Shown in pieces: positions 8,560 through 17,387 of a stretch of 64,000 nt of DNA. Origin of the DNA: Phallus indusiatus (Eukaryota > Basidiomycota > Agaricomycetes > Phallales > Phallaceae); assembly GCA_027605045.1 (NCBI GenBank), contig JAQFWX010000014.1, forward strand, positions 1,051,391-1,115,390, read 5' to 3'. The translations under genes and the position numbers were made by a program. Within the stretch, counting starts at the first letter, position 1. Each line of letters starts with the position of its first letter. Below the pieces are notes generated by a model. It did not search any database, was not told where the DNA came from, and worked only from the letters and a program-made list of their open reading frames with translations.

Positions 8560-9185
8560 TTTCTGAAACAAGAAATATTACAAGGGGTGTAGATGTGTCA
8601 CCAAAGGACTGAAGGCAGAATGAACCAAGTATCTTGAACTGTGAGACAGATTGAGAGGGACTAGTATGTTAAAATAAATCAATCAAGGCCGAGTTTTCTG
8701 ATTGTATATTCCAAGTTTTTAAGTCTAGGCTTTGGGGTTGAGGGGACGTCTTTGTGGACCATCGCACTATTGTCAATAAAACATCACTGATCAGTGCTCA
8801 GTGACCATGATCATTGAAGGTGGAACACCAGGAACAGTAATTGAAATTCGACACTGATCTCTCAATTATATCAATATGAATATTCTGATCAGCTTCTCAA
8901 CTAGTACTGTGACAATAAGACTCCTCGCCAAAATTTCCCATAATACAAAATTAGAAGTTGGAGTCGACTAGGTAGGAAAATATTACTTTAGCTGAAAGCC
9001 CCAGCCGGCCCTTAGCTGACGCGACCCGGAGACGGCCCGTGGACAGAGTTTAGCATTTATTTATTGACAGTTGCTATCAATGAGTCACGTTTCTCAGAAC
9101 AAGGTTTACGTGAATATATATGTACATCTTCTTGATGAGAAACGGTTGATACCCTTCATGGTTCTTTTTGTCTTTGGATCTTTGG
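8560..9185. other. Non-coding stretch upstream of gene D
   Basis: No convincing coding sequence. It corresponds in position to the upstream flank of genes B and C and shares only short words with them. It contains a 12-nt palindrome CACTGATCAGTG near 8788. The last five bases, TTTGG, are the left target duplication of element 2. Confidence 0.4.
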
Positions 9186-9505
9186 TGTAACGTTTCGTTA
9201 CTTTTTATAGTGTACCGCGTACGGTACACAAATTTTATCACGCTGTAGTTTCACACCACGAATAACAGACCAAGGGTGCTGTATTTTTTATGGTGTAAAA
9301 CAAAATGCGCGTGCTGAATCAGCACGCGCGTAGCTACTACTAATGTATAGTTATTACATAATGGCTCGCCGCGTCACGGCGAGCCAGAGGCGCTAAGCGC
9401 CTCTATTATTAGAAGTACTAATAGTAATTACTGCAGAGGGCGAAGCCCTCTGCATATGCCCAAGTGGCATATACTCAATCCACCGCATACGGTGGATCCG
9501 TTACA
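9186..9505 (-). repeat. Element 2 3' LTR
   Basis: A 320-bp TG..CA LTR. Eight perfect hairpins follow each other: 9187-9201 (6-bp arms), 9210-9229 (8), 9307-9329 (10), 9363-9385 (9), 9386-9404 (8), 9433-9453 (9), 9454-9472 (7) and 9478-9497 (8). The matching LTR at 18459-18778 appears identical. A diverged solo copy lies at 44935-45255. Confidence 0.95.
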
Positions 9506-9515
9506 TCCTCCCCTT
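9506..9515 (-). promoter_or_regulatory. Element 2 polypurine tract
   Basis: On the minus strand AAGGGGAGGA lies immediately before the 3' LTR. This is the expected site and composition for the plus-strand DNA primer of an LTR retrotransposon, and confirms the minus-strand orientation. Confidence 0.8.
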
Positions 9516-9567
9516 GTGACTTGGACTCCAAGTCATGGGATCGCGAAGAGGAGGCGTCTGACTGTAA

Positions 9568-9846
9568 TCAGTCAGAGGGATTGCTGTAGTCAATCTCCAT
9601 GCTCTCCGAGGCACTCGGATGCGGCGCGTCAAGGTCCTCAGGGGGCCTTAACAATTCCTCGTCCGTCATCTGAATTGGGACGGACGGGGAGTAGACCTTG
9701 TTAGGCTGGCCTGCCACGATGCTGGCAGGTGAAGCCGACGCATGGACGGCGGGGGCGGACGACTGAGTCGTACGCGCCTTTTGTTGGACGATCCAGTCCA
9801 CGGCGCACGCGATAGTCATGCGCGATGCGATTGACATCTTCTCCAT
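9568..9846 (-). CDS. Element 2 ORF3, C-terminal part (frame-shifted)
   Basis: About 92 residues (MEKMSIASRMTIACAVDWIVQQ... to MEIDYSNPSD). It reads on from the ORF3 segment at 9854-10810 if one base is gained or lost near 9855-9862, where SNDTPMEKM continues directly after EVIAPL. It is therefore most likely the tail of ORF3 and not a separate gene. Acidic, Pro/Ser-rich end; no domain recognised. Confidence 0.6.
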   Translation of the reverse strand: MEKMSIASRMTIACAVDWIVQQKARTTQSSAPAVHASASPASIVAGQPNKVYSPSVPIQMTDEELLRPPEDLDAPHPSASESMEIDYSNPSD

Positions 9847-9853
9847 TGGCGTA

Positions 9854-10810
9854 TCATTGGAGAAGGGGCGCGATCACCTCGGTGACGCGTCTTGTCGTCG
9901 CTCCATTGGCATGCATGGAGCGAATCACCTCCTCTATGGTAATGGAGGAGGGGGATTTGCACTCGAAGGAACGAGTGTAGCCTTCCATAAGCGTGGAAGG
10001 CAGGTGGGTGGAGGAATTACCCTTACCACCGAGAACTTCTTCCCACACAGTAAGTGCGGGGTCGAGGAGGCACTCAGCCGCCTTCTCGAGGAACTTGGCA
10101 CGTACTTCACGAGTACGTGTGACTCGTTTGAGCCATGCGAACACCTCAACATCTTGAGGGTTTAATGATCCATCCGACATTAGTCGGATGTAAGGAGGGA
10201 CCTGGTTAGGGTCCGCATTCCAAGTATTGATTAAATACTTGATCTCGGGGTGTATGAGTTCTCCCGAGATAGACACCACCGATGGACGGGTGGCGGCAGC
10301 CTCCATAGCTTCAAGCTTGGCGGTCTTTCTCGCCAGGCGACGCTCCTTCATGGATCTGCGCCAGCGAGTCCATGCGTATGAAATACGCATGTGAACCCCT
10401 CTGTCGTCGGGGTACGTGAACACCGGGGGGTCAGTCCAAACCCGGGTTCCAATTTCGACGAACAATGGTTCGTCGAGGCTGCAGGTGTTATACCATGCAG
10501 TAGGATTGGGGGTGCCAGGCACCAGAGAATGATCCCCACTAACAGTGGGGTCGAAGCCCTTGACGAAGAAGGGCCATGGGTCTCTATTGGAGTCCCATCC
10601 TGGCTTGGTCCGTGGATACGGACCAGAGGGTTTCCTTGGTGAAACCGGGGCAACATCGCGAGAGCCCGATGCCTTGGTTGCATCAGCGTAGGTACGCTGA
10701 GGCTTGCGTTTGGTGGACGACGCGATGGAGGCGTCGTCATCATAGTCGTTATCATCGACTATGTCTTCCATGTCGTCGTCAGACGACATGTCGTTGAAGA
10801 TATCAGGCAA
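9854..10810 (-). CDS. Element 2 ORF3, central part: unrecognised accessory protein
   Basis: A 318-residue open frame downstream of integrase and chromodomain. It has an acidic start (SSDDDMEDIVDDNDYDDDAS), a basic serine-rich stretch, then a folded-looking region with many tryptophans (DPWPFFVKGFDP, PTAWYNTCSLDE, RVWTDPPVF, SYAWTRWRRSMKERR) and a second helical region (IKYLINTWNADPNQVPPYIRLM, VEVFAWLKRVTRTREVRAKFLEKAAECLLDPALTVWEEV). No transmembrane segment or signal peptide is visible, so it does not look like an envelope protein. Its frame opens upstream across the solo-LTR insertion to 11787. I do not recognise the family; function unknown. Confidence 0.75.
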   Translation of the reverse strand: MPDIFNDMSSDDDMEDIVDDNDYDDDASIASSTKRKPQRTYADATKASGSRDVAPVSPRKPSGPYPRTKPGWDSNRDPWPFFVKGFDPTVSGDHSLVPGTPNPTAWYNTCSLDEPLFVEIGTRVWTDPPVFTYPDDRGVHMRISYAWTRWRRSMKERRLARKTAKLEAMEAAATRPSVVSISGELIHPEIKYLINTWNADPNQVPPYIRLMSDGSLNPQDVEVFAWLKRVTRTREVRAKFLEKAAECLLDPALTVWEEVLGGKGNSSTHLPSTLMEGYTRSFECKSPSSITIEEVIRSMHANGATTRRVTEVIAPLLQ

Positions 10811-10950
10811 AGGGGTTGCCTGGGATGGTTCAGGCGCTTTATCGGCCTGGTCTCTCGACCGCTTTTTGGAGGTCGATGGGGTAGTCGACGGGCCTGCCGT
10901 CGACGCTGAACGTTCAAGTTCAGCAATGCGAGCTTTCAGTTCGCAGATAT

Positions 10951-11346
10951 TGTCAGGGTACGCTACCGCCGTCTCTCATTTTCTTATTTATTATCATCGG
11001 CATCGTCCCTTTTCTATTTTATTTATCATTTCCATATTTTACTTTCACCCTCCGTTTCCTTGTTCTGTCTCTATTCCACTTTCTCTACTCGCGCGCGTCG
11101 CGCGCTCGTACCCGGCGTGATGCCCGTGACATCACGTCGCTTAGGTTCGGCTTGGGCGCCTGGCACTTAGCTGTGTCAGGGCCGCACGCCGCGTCGTCGT
11201 TTTATGTATATAGTCGTTGTACCTAGAGTGAGGGTCCCTAAGCTTGTTCTCTTAGGATCCCCTCCCTCTAGGTGAGTAGTTAGTTTCCCTTCCAATATAT
11301 TGCCTTAGGATCCCCTCCCTCTAGTCTGAGCTGAGTAGCCCTAACA
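10951..11346 (+). repeat. Solo LTR of element 1 family inside element 2 ORF3
   Basis: A 396-bp TGTCAGGG...CCCTAACA LTR, plus orientation, flanked by a perfect 5-bp duplication GATAT (10946-10950 and 11347-11351). No internal retrotransposon sequence remains, so it arose by LTR-LTR recombination after insertion. It splits ORF3 in its coiled-coil region; excising it with one duplication copy reconnects the frame. Confidence 0.97.
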
Positions 11347-11351
11347 GATAT

Positions 11352-11787
11352 GACGATTCGCATCGTCAAGGTGGTCTGTCAAGGACTTGACGTCCTTTTC
11401 AGCTTCTTCTAGACGTTCGTCTAGATGGTAGTACTCCCTCTTTATGAAGGGAAAGGCCTTGTAAACGGCCTGCTTGACCATATCATGGTCAAGGATGATT
11501 GCCCCACTGCCAGCGGGGCCTGCCAGGTGACTGGCAAAGTCGTTGCACGCAGTGCAACTATCATTGTTATGATAGACGGATATACATCCGTCCATCGCGT
11601 CTAAGGTCCATTCGGACCTCTGCAGAGCCAATTGAGCTTCTGCTTTTTTGAACCTACTAACAGGTTGCGGCGTAGGCGACCGCGAGCGTGATCGTTCGCG
11701 TTGTTTTCCCTTGCTGTCAGGCATGGGGGGTGTGAGGGGGAAAAGACCGTGAACGGACTTTTGGGTTATATACTTGGGCGGCCTCAT
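11352..11787 (-). CDS. Element 2 ORF3, N-terminal part
   Basis: Starts MRPPKYITQKSVHGLFPLTPP about 70 bp after the end of the chromodomain ORF. It contains a basic Arg/Ser stretch (KGKQRERSRSRSPTPQP), a short region with two cysteines (NNDSCTACNDF) and a predicted coiled coil (YYHLDERLEEAEKDVKSLTDHLDDANRH) that continues beyond the solo LTR as ICELKARIAELERS. With the pieces at 9854-10950 and 9568-9846, ORF3 would be about 600 residues. The DNA here is tiled by hairpins (see findings). Confidence 0.75.
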
Positions 11788-11857
11788 GGAGCGCCCAAGT
11801 GAAAATTACCTCACCGCGTAGCAGTGAAGTGCCAGTGGATCCCTGTGGGTGGGATCT

Positions 11858-12319
11858 TCAAGCAGATCCCCGAGTGGGATCTAGGCGCTTGTTGCTGGTC
11901 CGCGACTCTCCGTGATTGGATAGTCGTGGCAGCTGTCGAGGCTCATTTACGCCTCGTAATTGCAAGTACTCGTCTAGAGCTTGCAAGTCCTTACAGTTAC
12001 TGTAAGGTTCCCAAGTGGTATCCCCAAGGGTCCACTGGACTAGGAACTCGAGATCTTTCTCGCGAGTTCCACTCCAGCGATGAGCTAGGAGTTCCTCGAC
12101 GTGCCATTCAGCATCGTCTGGCTGTCCAAAGTCATACGCCGTGAGTGTATCGCGGCGTGGAAATCTCTCATCGTCGTTGGCGATGTGAGGTTTAATCAAA
12201 TCCACGTGAAATACGGGATTTATGCGACGTTGCTTGAGCTCTTCAGAGAGCTCAAGTTTTACTGTGATATTGTCTTTAACGGACAATATTTTGTATGGTC
12301 CCACATAACGCGGGATCAA
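11858..12319 (-). CDS. pol: Element 2 integrase C-terminus with chromodomain
   Basis: About 150 residues beginning at RYVGPYKIL, the GPY/F module that follows the integrase core, then NPVFHVDLIKPH, and a chromodomain (WHVEELLAHRWSGTREKDLEFLVQWTLGDTTWEPYSNCKDLQALDEYL). Chromodomains direct chromovirus integration to particular chromatin. It is one base out of frame with the integrase ORF ending at 12316, near the GGGAGAG run at 12330-12345, so a single-base indel separates them. Confidence 0.88.
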   Translation of the reverse strand: MIPRYVGPYKILSVKDNITVKLELSEELKQRRINPVFHVDLIKPHIANDDERFPRRDTLTAYDFGQPDDAEWHVEELLAHRWSGTREKDLEFLVQWTLGDTTWEPYSNCKDLQALDEYLQLRGVNEPRQLPRLSNHGESRTSNKRLDPTRGSA

Positions 12320-13506
12320 CTTCTTAACTCTCCCTTGGGGAGGTTGAGATTCCTCGTCGACAGATAGACGAGGTCACCCTCTTTGTACTCCGGTGCATCG
12401 CGCCGTGAGTTGTTCGCGTAGTGAGCCTGTTTAACGCGATTGGCTATGATAGCGTCATGCGCTATCATGAGGTTCCACTTTGCCTGTTGAGCAAAGTGTT
12501 GAACACCTTTGAATTTGGTGTTCGTCTCAATTTTCCTTCCCAAACTGGGAAGGTAGCCGTAGTTGAGTTCAAACGGCGCGAAACCAGTGGTTTCGCTGGT
12601 GCTGCTATTAATAGCAAACTCCACCATTGGGATCCTTTCGACCCAATCTTTTTGATCGTTCTGTATGACGGAACGAAGTATTTGACCAATTGAGCGATTG
12701 GCTCGCTCGGTAGATCCATCCGTTTGCGGATGGAACGCCGTGGACATGAGCAATCGTGTCCCCATTAGGCGTTGCAGTTCCTGCCAAAACTTGGCAGTGA
12801 ATCGTGCATCCCTGTCACTCACGATTGAGTCAGGGACACCGTGGAGTCTTACGACTTCACTGAGGTATAACCAGGCTGTGCCCTTGGCGGTCAGCTTGGT
12901 GGTGGTTGGCATCAGACGAACCATAGAGGTCAGTCTGTCAATCACGACGAATAGGAAGTCGTGGCCGTTTGAAACGGGTAATGGACCGACGAAGTCCATT
13001 CCAATCGATTCCCAAGGTCTATTGGGAATTGGGAGTTGTTTTAACAGACCACTGGGGTGATTATTTTCCCCTTTATTGGTCTGGCACGTTCCGCAGGATC
13101 TGCAGAACGTATCGATGTCTTCAATCATCGATTTCCACCAGTACGCTTGTCTAACGTACTGAGACGTTTTGTAACGTCCAAAGTGCCCAACAATTTGGTG
13201 GGCCTCACTGATTATAATCTCAGTGATCCTCCTCCCCTTGTAAAATGCGTTATGGGGGACGCATAATACATCGCGGAGGAACTGATTCTTGGTAAAGATC
13301 AGTTGGTTTTTAATTCCAAACGCCTTGTGAGCGTTTGGGTTGGCAAGGACCAGCTTAAATACTGGGTCCTTGTGATAACCTTGCTGTATCAGCGAGGTAA
13401 ATTCAGCAAAGCCCTCAATTTTGGCTTTGAGAAGCTTGCTGTCTTGCTCTGCACTTAGGGCAAGTATGTCCTCATCGGATTGCGCTTCTGTAATATCAGA
13501 AGGCAT
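12316..13506 (-). CDS. pol: Element 2 integrase
   Basis: A 396-residue segment with the HHCC zinc-binding domain (EAHQIVGHFGRYK...CRSCGTC), then the catalytic core: GMDFVGPLPVSNGHDFLFVVID (first Asp), SIVSDRDARFTAKFW (second Asp) and HPQTDGSTERANRSI (Glu). It ends YLSTRNLNLPKG, at which point a frameshift leads into the GPY/F-chromodomain ORF. It is in the same frame as the upstream gag-pol ORF, separated only by one TGA codon at 13528-13530. Confidence 0.92.
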   Translation of the reverse strand: MPSDITEAQSDEDILALSAEQDSKLLKAKIEGFAEFTSLIQQGYHKDPVFKLVLANPNAHKAFGIKNQLIFTKNQFLRDVLCVPHNAFYKGRRITEIIISEAHQIVGHFGRYKTSQYVRQAYWWKSMIEDIDTFCRSCGTCQTNKGENNHPSGLLKQLPIPNRPWESIGMDFVGPLPVSNGHDFLFVVIDRLTSMVRLMPTTTKLTAKGTAWLYLSEVVRLHGVPDSIVSDRDARFTAKFWQELQRLMGTRLLMSTAFHPQTDGSTERANRSIGQILRSVIQNDQKDWVERIPMVEFAINSSTSETTGFAPFELNYGYLPSLGRKIETNTKFKGVQHFAQQAKWNLMIAHDAIIANRVKQAHYANNSRRDAPEYKEGDLVYLSTRNLNLPKGELRS

Positions 13507-13527
13507 AGTATTTGAGGGACCTTCTAC

Positions 13528-16503
13528 TCAAGGTTCCTCTCGTACTCGTGAACGTGTAATGACGTTCACTCTCACTTCATCCCTTCTTTCGATGGGAAGA
13601 TGATCCCCTTCGGGATCAAGTCTAACGTCAGCATTGACATATACCTCCGGAGGGTGAACCTCATCCGGAGTGTCCTCTTCGTAATAACGAGAGAGGCCAT
13701 CGGCGACATTGTTAGTGACGCCCTTGACATGAATCGTCTCGTAATCAAAACGAGACAGGTATTCATACCACCGTGCTTGGCGCGGTGACATGCGAGGCTG
13801 GGTCTTGAAGTGGACCATGGCCTCATTATCCGTTACTAGGGTGAATCTACGCCCTAGTAGTTTGTCTTCCCACTTAAGGAAGGCTTCAAGTACCGCGATG
13901 AGCTCATGCTCATGGGTGCGGTAGTTGTACTGAGCAGGGGTGAACTTCTTCGAGAGAAACCCTGCTGGCCTACATGTTTGCCATGTAGGCCCTTGCCCAT
14001 AATAGGCACCGACGCCACATTTAGAGCCGTCGGTTACGACCCAAATTGGATCTGGGTCGTCCACGTTAATAGGCTTCAAGATAGGAGCCTTTCGCGTGAG
14101 TGCTTTGATTGAATCAAAGCACTTGTTCAACAACGGCGTCCATACGAACGGTCTGTTGTTGTACGTACACCCTGATAGTGGTGTAGTGTATGCGGCTACC
14201 CCTGGTAGGTATGCCGCAACGTATTGTACGAGGCCCAGAAATTTCTGGACATCGTTGTACGTGCGTGGAGTTCTCCACTCACGTATTTTATCCATCTTCT
14301 CGTGATCGGGATGGATGCCATCATCGTCGATGATGTGGCCTAAGCACTCCAGTCGCTTAGAGTACAAATCAACTTTACGACTACTTAGGTAAAGTTGTGC
14401 TTCTCGCAGACGCGAGAAGGCATTCTCTAGATGCTGCTGATGCAGATCTATTGTGTTTGAATAGACGAACACGTCATCTATGTATGCATCCGTCGAACGA
14501 CCGATGCAGTCCCTAAAGATGTGGGTCATCAGACGTTGAAACGTCGATGGGGCATTGCAGTCTCCTTGCTGCATGACATGGCTCTTGAAAGTGCCATAGA
14601 TGGTGGCAAAGGTTGTCTTGTGGACGTCCTCTGGGACTATGCGTACTTGCTCGTACGCCTCAGTCAGATCAATCTTTGATCTGTATTTGTGCCTCGCCAC
14701 GTTCTGGCGGATGGTTTCCTGGTCAGGGAAGGGCGTTACGTCCTTCTCTGTGTTTTCGTTCTGCAGACGCAGATCGAACACGGTCCGTAGTGCTAAGACT
14801 ACGGCTCGTTTCTGCAGGCAAAGCATGGGGATTGCCTGTGTAGCTACAGTTGGTTCCCACCAACCTGCAGCTACGTATCGCTGAATCTTTTCAGCGAGTA
14901 GCGCTTTGAGCGCATCCGGGCACCTGGGAAGGTGGTACCGGATCTTCTTATTGGGTTCAATAAGAGGAATCTGGTGATTCACTTCCCGAAATGGGGGAAG
15001 TCGGGAAGGGACAGGACCGAACAGGTCACTGTACTTGTTCTTCCAGTACTCGATGAGTGCTGGGATATTCTCTTCCGTCATCGCAGGGACGGAGGAGCTG
15101 GGATGTTGGGTGCTGGCTAGCACCATCGCTCCTGTTTCAGGAGCGTGTCCAATCACATGGTGATTGGTGTCAATCACCTCGCCGTCGCGGGTGATTGTAC
15201 CTCTACTGAAGTCCAGGCAGATGTTATAGCGTCTCAGGAATGGGACGCCAATGATCACATCATAGTGATCGATGTTGACGATGTCGAAGTACTCTTGGAC
15301 ATCGATGCCTCCGAATTGGATGCGGGTGTACGTTCCATACTGGATGGAAGACTTGCTGCCCTTAACGGCCAGCTGTAGCACGACAGGTTTGTCGAGCTTG
15401 AAGGTTCTTGCCCCGGTGGCAAGGGAGAAATGAGGGGACATGATCATCCCCTGGCATCCACTGTCGACTAGGCAGTGGGCCAATTGGCCATTGACTGGCC
15501 AGAAACCCTCAATGGGTTTCGATGCGTTTCTGTCTCGTGTCGGGGCACGAGAGCTCACTCTAGCCGTATGGTCATAGAGTGGTTCCTTGCTCGTAGCGAG
15601 CGAGGACTCGTTGTCATCCAATAGCGATGACTTGTGGACTGCGAAATGCAGTCTACGCTCCTCATACTCGTCACCACTGGTGAGGAGCATGTACACACTG
15701 GGACCATTGTCATCATCGTCCCATTGGTATTGAATACCCTCGTCGTCCTCGACGGGGTCGTTGGTGGGCTCGTCTTGGGCCACCTCTTCCTCCACAGCTT
15801 GTTCAGCTGTGGGGCTTTCCACGTTCTCCTGCGGGGCATCGTTCGATGTCTCGCCAGAGGTCTCTTCAACCTCTTCGATACGACCCACATTGGCTCGTAC
15901 CTGTCTCAGTCTGGGGCACGCATTTCTGTAGTGTCCCACCTGCCCACAGTTGAAACACGTGGGAGGAGTAGTGCTAGTACGATTGTTCGTACTAGTTGGG
16001 GCAGTCCTAGCGGGCTGCGAGTGATGATTTCTCGAGCTTGATGAGCTCGAGGGGCGATTCCCCAATGGGGAATTGCCATTAGTTCGCGTCTCATGAGGAC
16101 GCGCAGAGGGACCGTGGTTCCTCTGGTTCAAGCGCATATTGTTTGAATGCGCTTGTCTGGCCAAGTTGGTGTGGCTGCTGCTGCTGCCACTACCACTACT
16201 GCCACTACTACCCGTTGGACGGGTAGTGCTTCCTTGGGAGGCCGTTATCGACCTCCGCTTCTTGAACGCCTCCTCTACTTGGATGGCGAGTGCAAGAAGT
16301 TCCTTAGCAGACATCTGCTCAGGACTACCGCCTCTGAATGCTACTTCAGCGGCGAGGCTGTGGTTCAGCCCATCAAGGAACCTCCTCCTGAATGTATAAT
16401 CATCAGGAGGGTGCGCTAGTCTGTTGGCTAGCGTGAGTAACGCACTCATGTATTCGTGTACAGAGTGCGATCCTTGCCGTTCGCGTTCGAACTGGATCGC
16501 CAC
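13528..16503 (-). CDS. gag-pol: Element 2 Gag C-terminus, protease, reverse transcriptase, RNase H
   Basis: A 991-residue intact frame. It opens with the second half of capsid (QFERERQGSHSVHEYMSALLTLANRL, RRFLDGLNHSLAAEV), a Ser/Thr-rich linker, one CCHC knuckle (CFNCGQVGHYRNACP), an acidic linker, an aspartic protease with DSG instead of DTG (HCLVDSGCQGMIM), reverse transcriptase with YIDD (DAYIDDVFVYSN), and RNase H (VVTDGSKCGVGAYYG, HEHELIAVLEAF, LVTDNEAMVHF). Gag and protease-RT are thus fused in one frame. A TGA codon stops it just before integrase; this may be a mutation or a readthrough site. Confidence 0.94.
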   Translation of the reverse strand: MAIQFERERQGSHSVHEYMSALLTLANRLAHPPDDYTFRRRFLDGLNHSLAAEVAFRGGSPEQMSAKELLALAIQVEEAFKKRRSITASQGSTTRPTGSSGSSGSGSSSSHTNLARQAHSNNMRLNQRNHGPSARPHETRTNGNSPLGNRPSSSSSSRNHHSQPARTAPTSTNNRTSTTPPTCFNCGQVGHYRNACPRLRQVRANVGRIEEVEETSGETSNDAPQENVESPTAEQAVEEEVAQDEPTNDPVEDDEGIQYQWDDDDNGPSVYMLLTSGDEYEERRLHFAVHKSSLLDDNESSLATSKEPLYDHTARVSSRAPTRDRNASKPIEGFWPVNGQLAHCLVDSGCQGMIMSPHFSLATGARTFKLDKPVVLQLAVKGSKSSIQYGTYTRIQFGGIDVQEYFDIVNIDHYDVIIGVPFLRRYNICLDFSRGTITRDGEVIDTNHHVIGHAPETGAMVLASTQHPSSSVPAMTEENIPALIEYWKNKYSDLFGPVPSRLPPFREVNHQIPLIEPNKKIRYHLPRCPDALKALLAEKIQRYVAAGWWEPTVATQAIPMLCLQKRAVVLALRTVFDLRLQNENTEKDVTPFPDQETIRQNVARHKYRSKIDLTEAYEQVRIVPEDVHKTTFATIYGTFKSHVMQQGDCNAPSTFQRLMTHIFRDCIGRSTDAYIDDVFVYSNTIDLHQQHLENAFSRLREAQLYLSSRKVDLYSKRLECLGHIIDDDGIHPDHEKMDKIREWRTPRTYNDVQKFLGLVQYVAAYLPGVAAYTTPLSGCTYNNRPFVWTPLLNKCFDSIKALTRKAPILKPINVDDPDPIWVVTDGSKCGVGAYYGQGPTWQTCRPAGFLSKKFTPAQYNYRTHEHELIAVLEAFLKWEDKLLGRRFTLVTDNEAMVHFKTQPRMSPRQARWYEYLSRFDYETIHVKGVTNNVADGLSRYYEEDTPDEVHPPEVYVNADVRLDPEGDHLPIERRDEVRVNVITRSRVREEP

Positions 16504-16504
16504 C

Positions 16505-16852
16505 TCACTTCTCGAGTGGGGTGGGAGGAATCGTTCGTGTAGTCTCCGTAGCGGGGACTAGGGTCCACTCATGCATGGGACGAGTACCTCGTTCCACGTT
16601 CTGGGTGAACCACTCTTGTGCCAACCCTTCTAGGCGCATGCCTAGAAAGGAGAGTTGCTCTGCTTGACTGACTTCTCCAAGCAGGTGGTTTACGCGTAGC
16701 CAGCGTAACAGACCCGACACAAAGTTGTCGAAGTCCTCGGCTCTGGACGAGCCGCTATATGTGGGCGGGAGCCCTATCTTCGCTCCTGCTTTCGCTAGGG
16801 GCGAGTTGCCTGGCATCATATCCCTGTTTGCAATCAGGGCTTCTTGAACCAT
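16505..16852 (-). CDS. gag: Element 2 Gag capsid, first half
   Basis: About 115 residues with the retrotransposon gag pattern (IGLPPTYSGSSRAEDFDNFVSGLLRWLRVNHLLG...LSFLGMRLEGLAQEWFTQNV). It continues naturally into the 16503 frame, which supplies the rest of the capsid, but is one base out of frame at 16503-16510 (GAGAAGTGAGG). Either a mutation or recoding within capsid; the former seems likelier since gag normally is not shifted here. Confidence 0.8.
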   Translation of the reverse strand: MVQEALIANRDMMPGNSPLAKAGAKIGLPPTYSGSSRAEDFDNFVSGLLRWLRVNHLLGEVSQAEQLSFLGMRLEGLAQEWFTQNVERGTRPMHEWTLVPATETTRTIPPTPLEK

Positions 16853-16854
16853 GG

Positions 16855-17387
16855 CTATGACGCCCTCAAGTACTGGGGCGTCGTCGTTGAAAGGGTCAAA
16901 CCTTTCAACACGTTCCTCATCGAACGGTGTGGCGCGGAGATCCTCGCCATACTGTGGTCGACGAGCGTATCCATCATATGGATCGATACGTGGTGCTTCT
17001 GCTGGGTTAGCAGATGCTTGCCTCTGCCCATTGGGCTCGGCACTTTGCCTTGGCAGTTGTCTGCCAGGGGTGATGCTCTGTCGTCTGGACGACTTGAGCT
17101 TGTGGCTGGGTCTGGCGATGGGATCCTATCGCCAGTGATGGCATTATAGCCACCTTCAAGCACACGAGCATGGCGGACCGCGTTCATACGCGCGTCCTCG
17201 CGATGCGGATCCTATCTTGGATGATCCGCATTTGCTGCTCGTTGGGAGTGTCAGTCTCGAGAGAGCCTGCTACAGCTTCCTCGAGCGCGTTAGTGGCCGT
17301 CTCCACAGCCCGTGCATGCGTACGGATTGCTCTGTCGGAGAGTAGCCTTGCTATCCTCTGGTATTCGAGGGCAGCTTGGGCGACCAC
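16855..17387 (-). pseudogene. gag: Element 2 Gag N-terminal linker, frame-shifted pieces
   Basis: Two overlapping frames (17184-17387, ALEYQRIARLLSDRAIRTHARAVETATNALEEAV; and 16855-17187) lie between the N-terminal Gag ORF and the capsid ORF on the same strand. They probably belong to one protein broken by two single-base shifts. The first piece is strongly helical. Confidence 0.5.

Noticed and set aside
9186..9505. Element 2 termini as TIRs of a DNA transposon or as a CRISPR array
   Set aside because: The 320-bp ends are direct, not inverted, repeats with TG..CA and a 5-bp duplication, and they flank gag-pol. Hairpins differ from one another, so they are not repeat-spacer units.
9568..11787. 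ORF3 as an envelope glycoprotein
   Set aside because: Position fits, but there is no signal peptide, membrane helix or cysteine-rich ectodomain.
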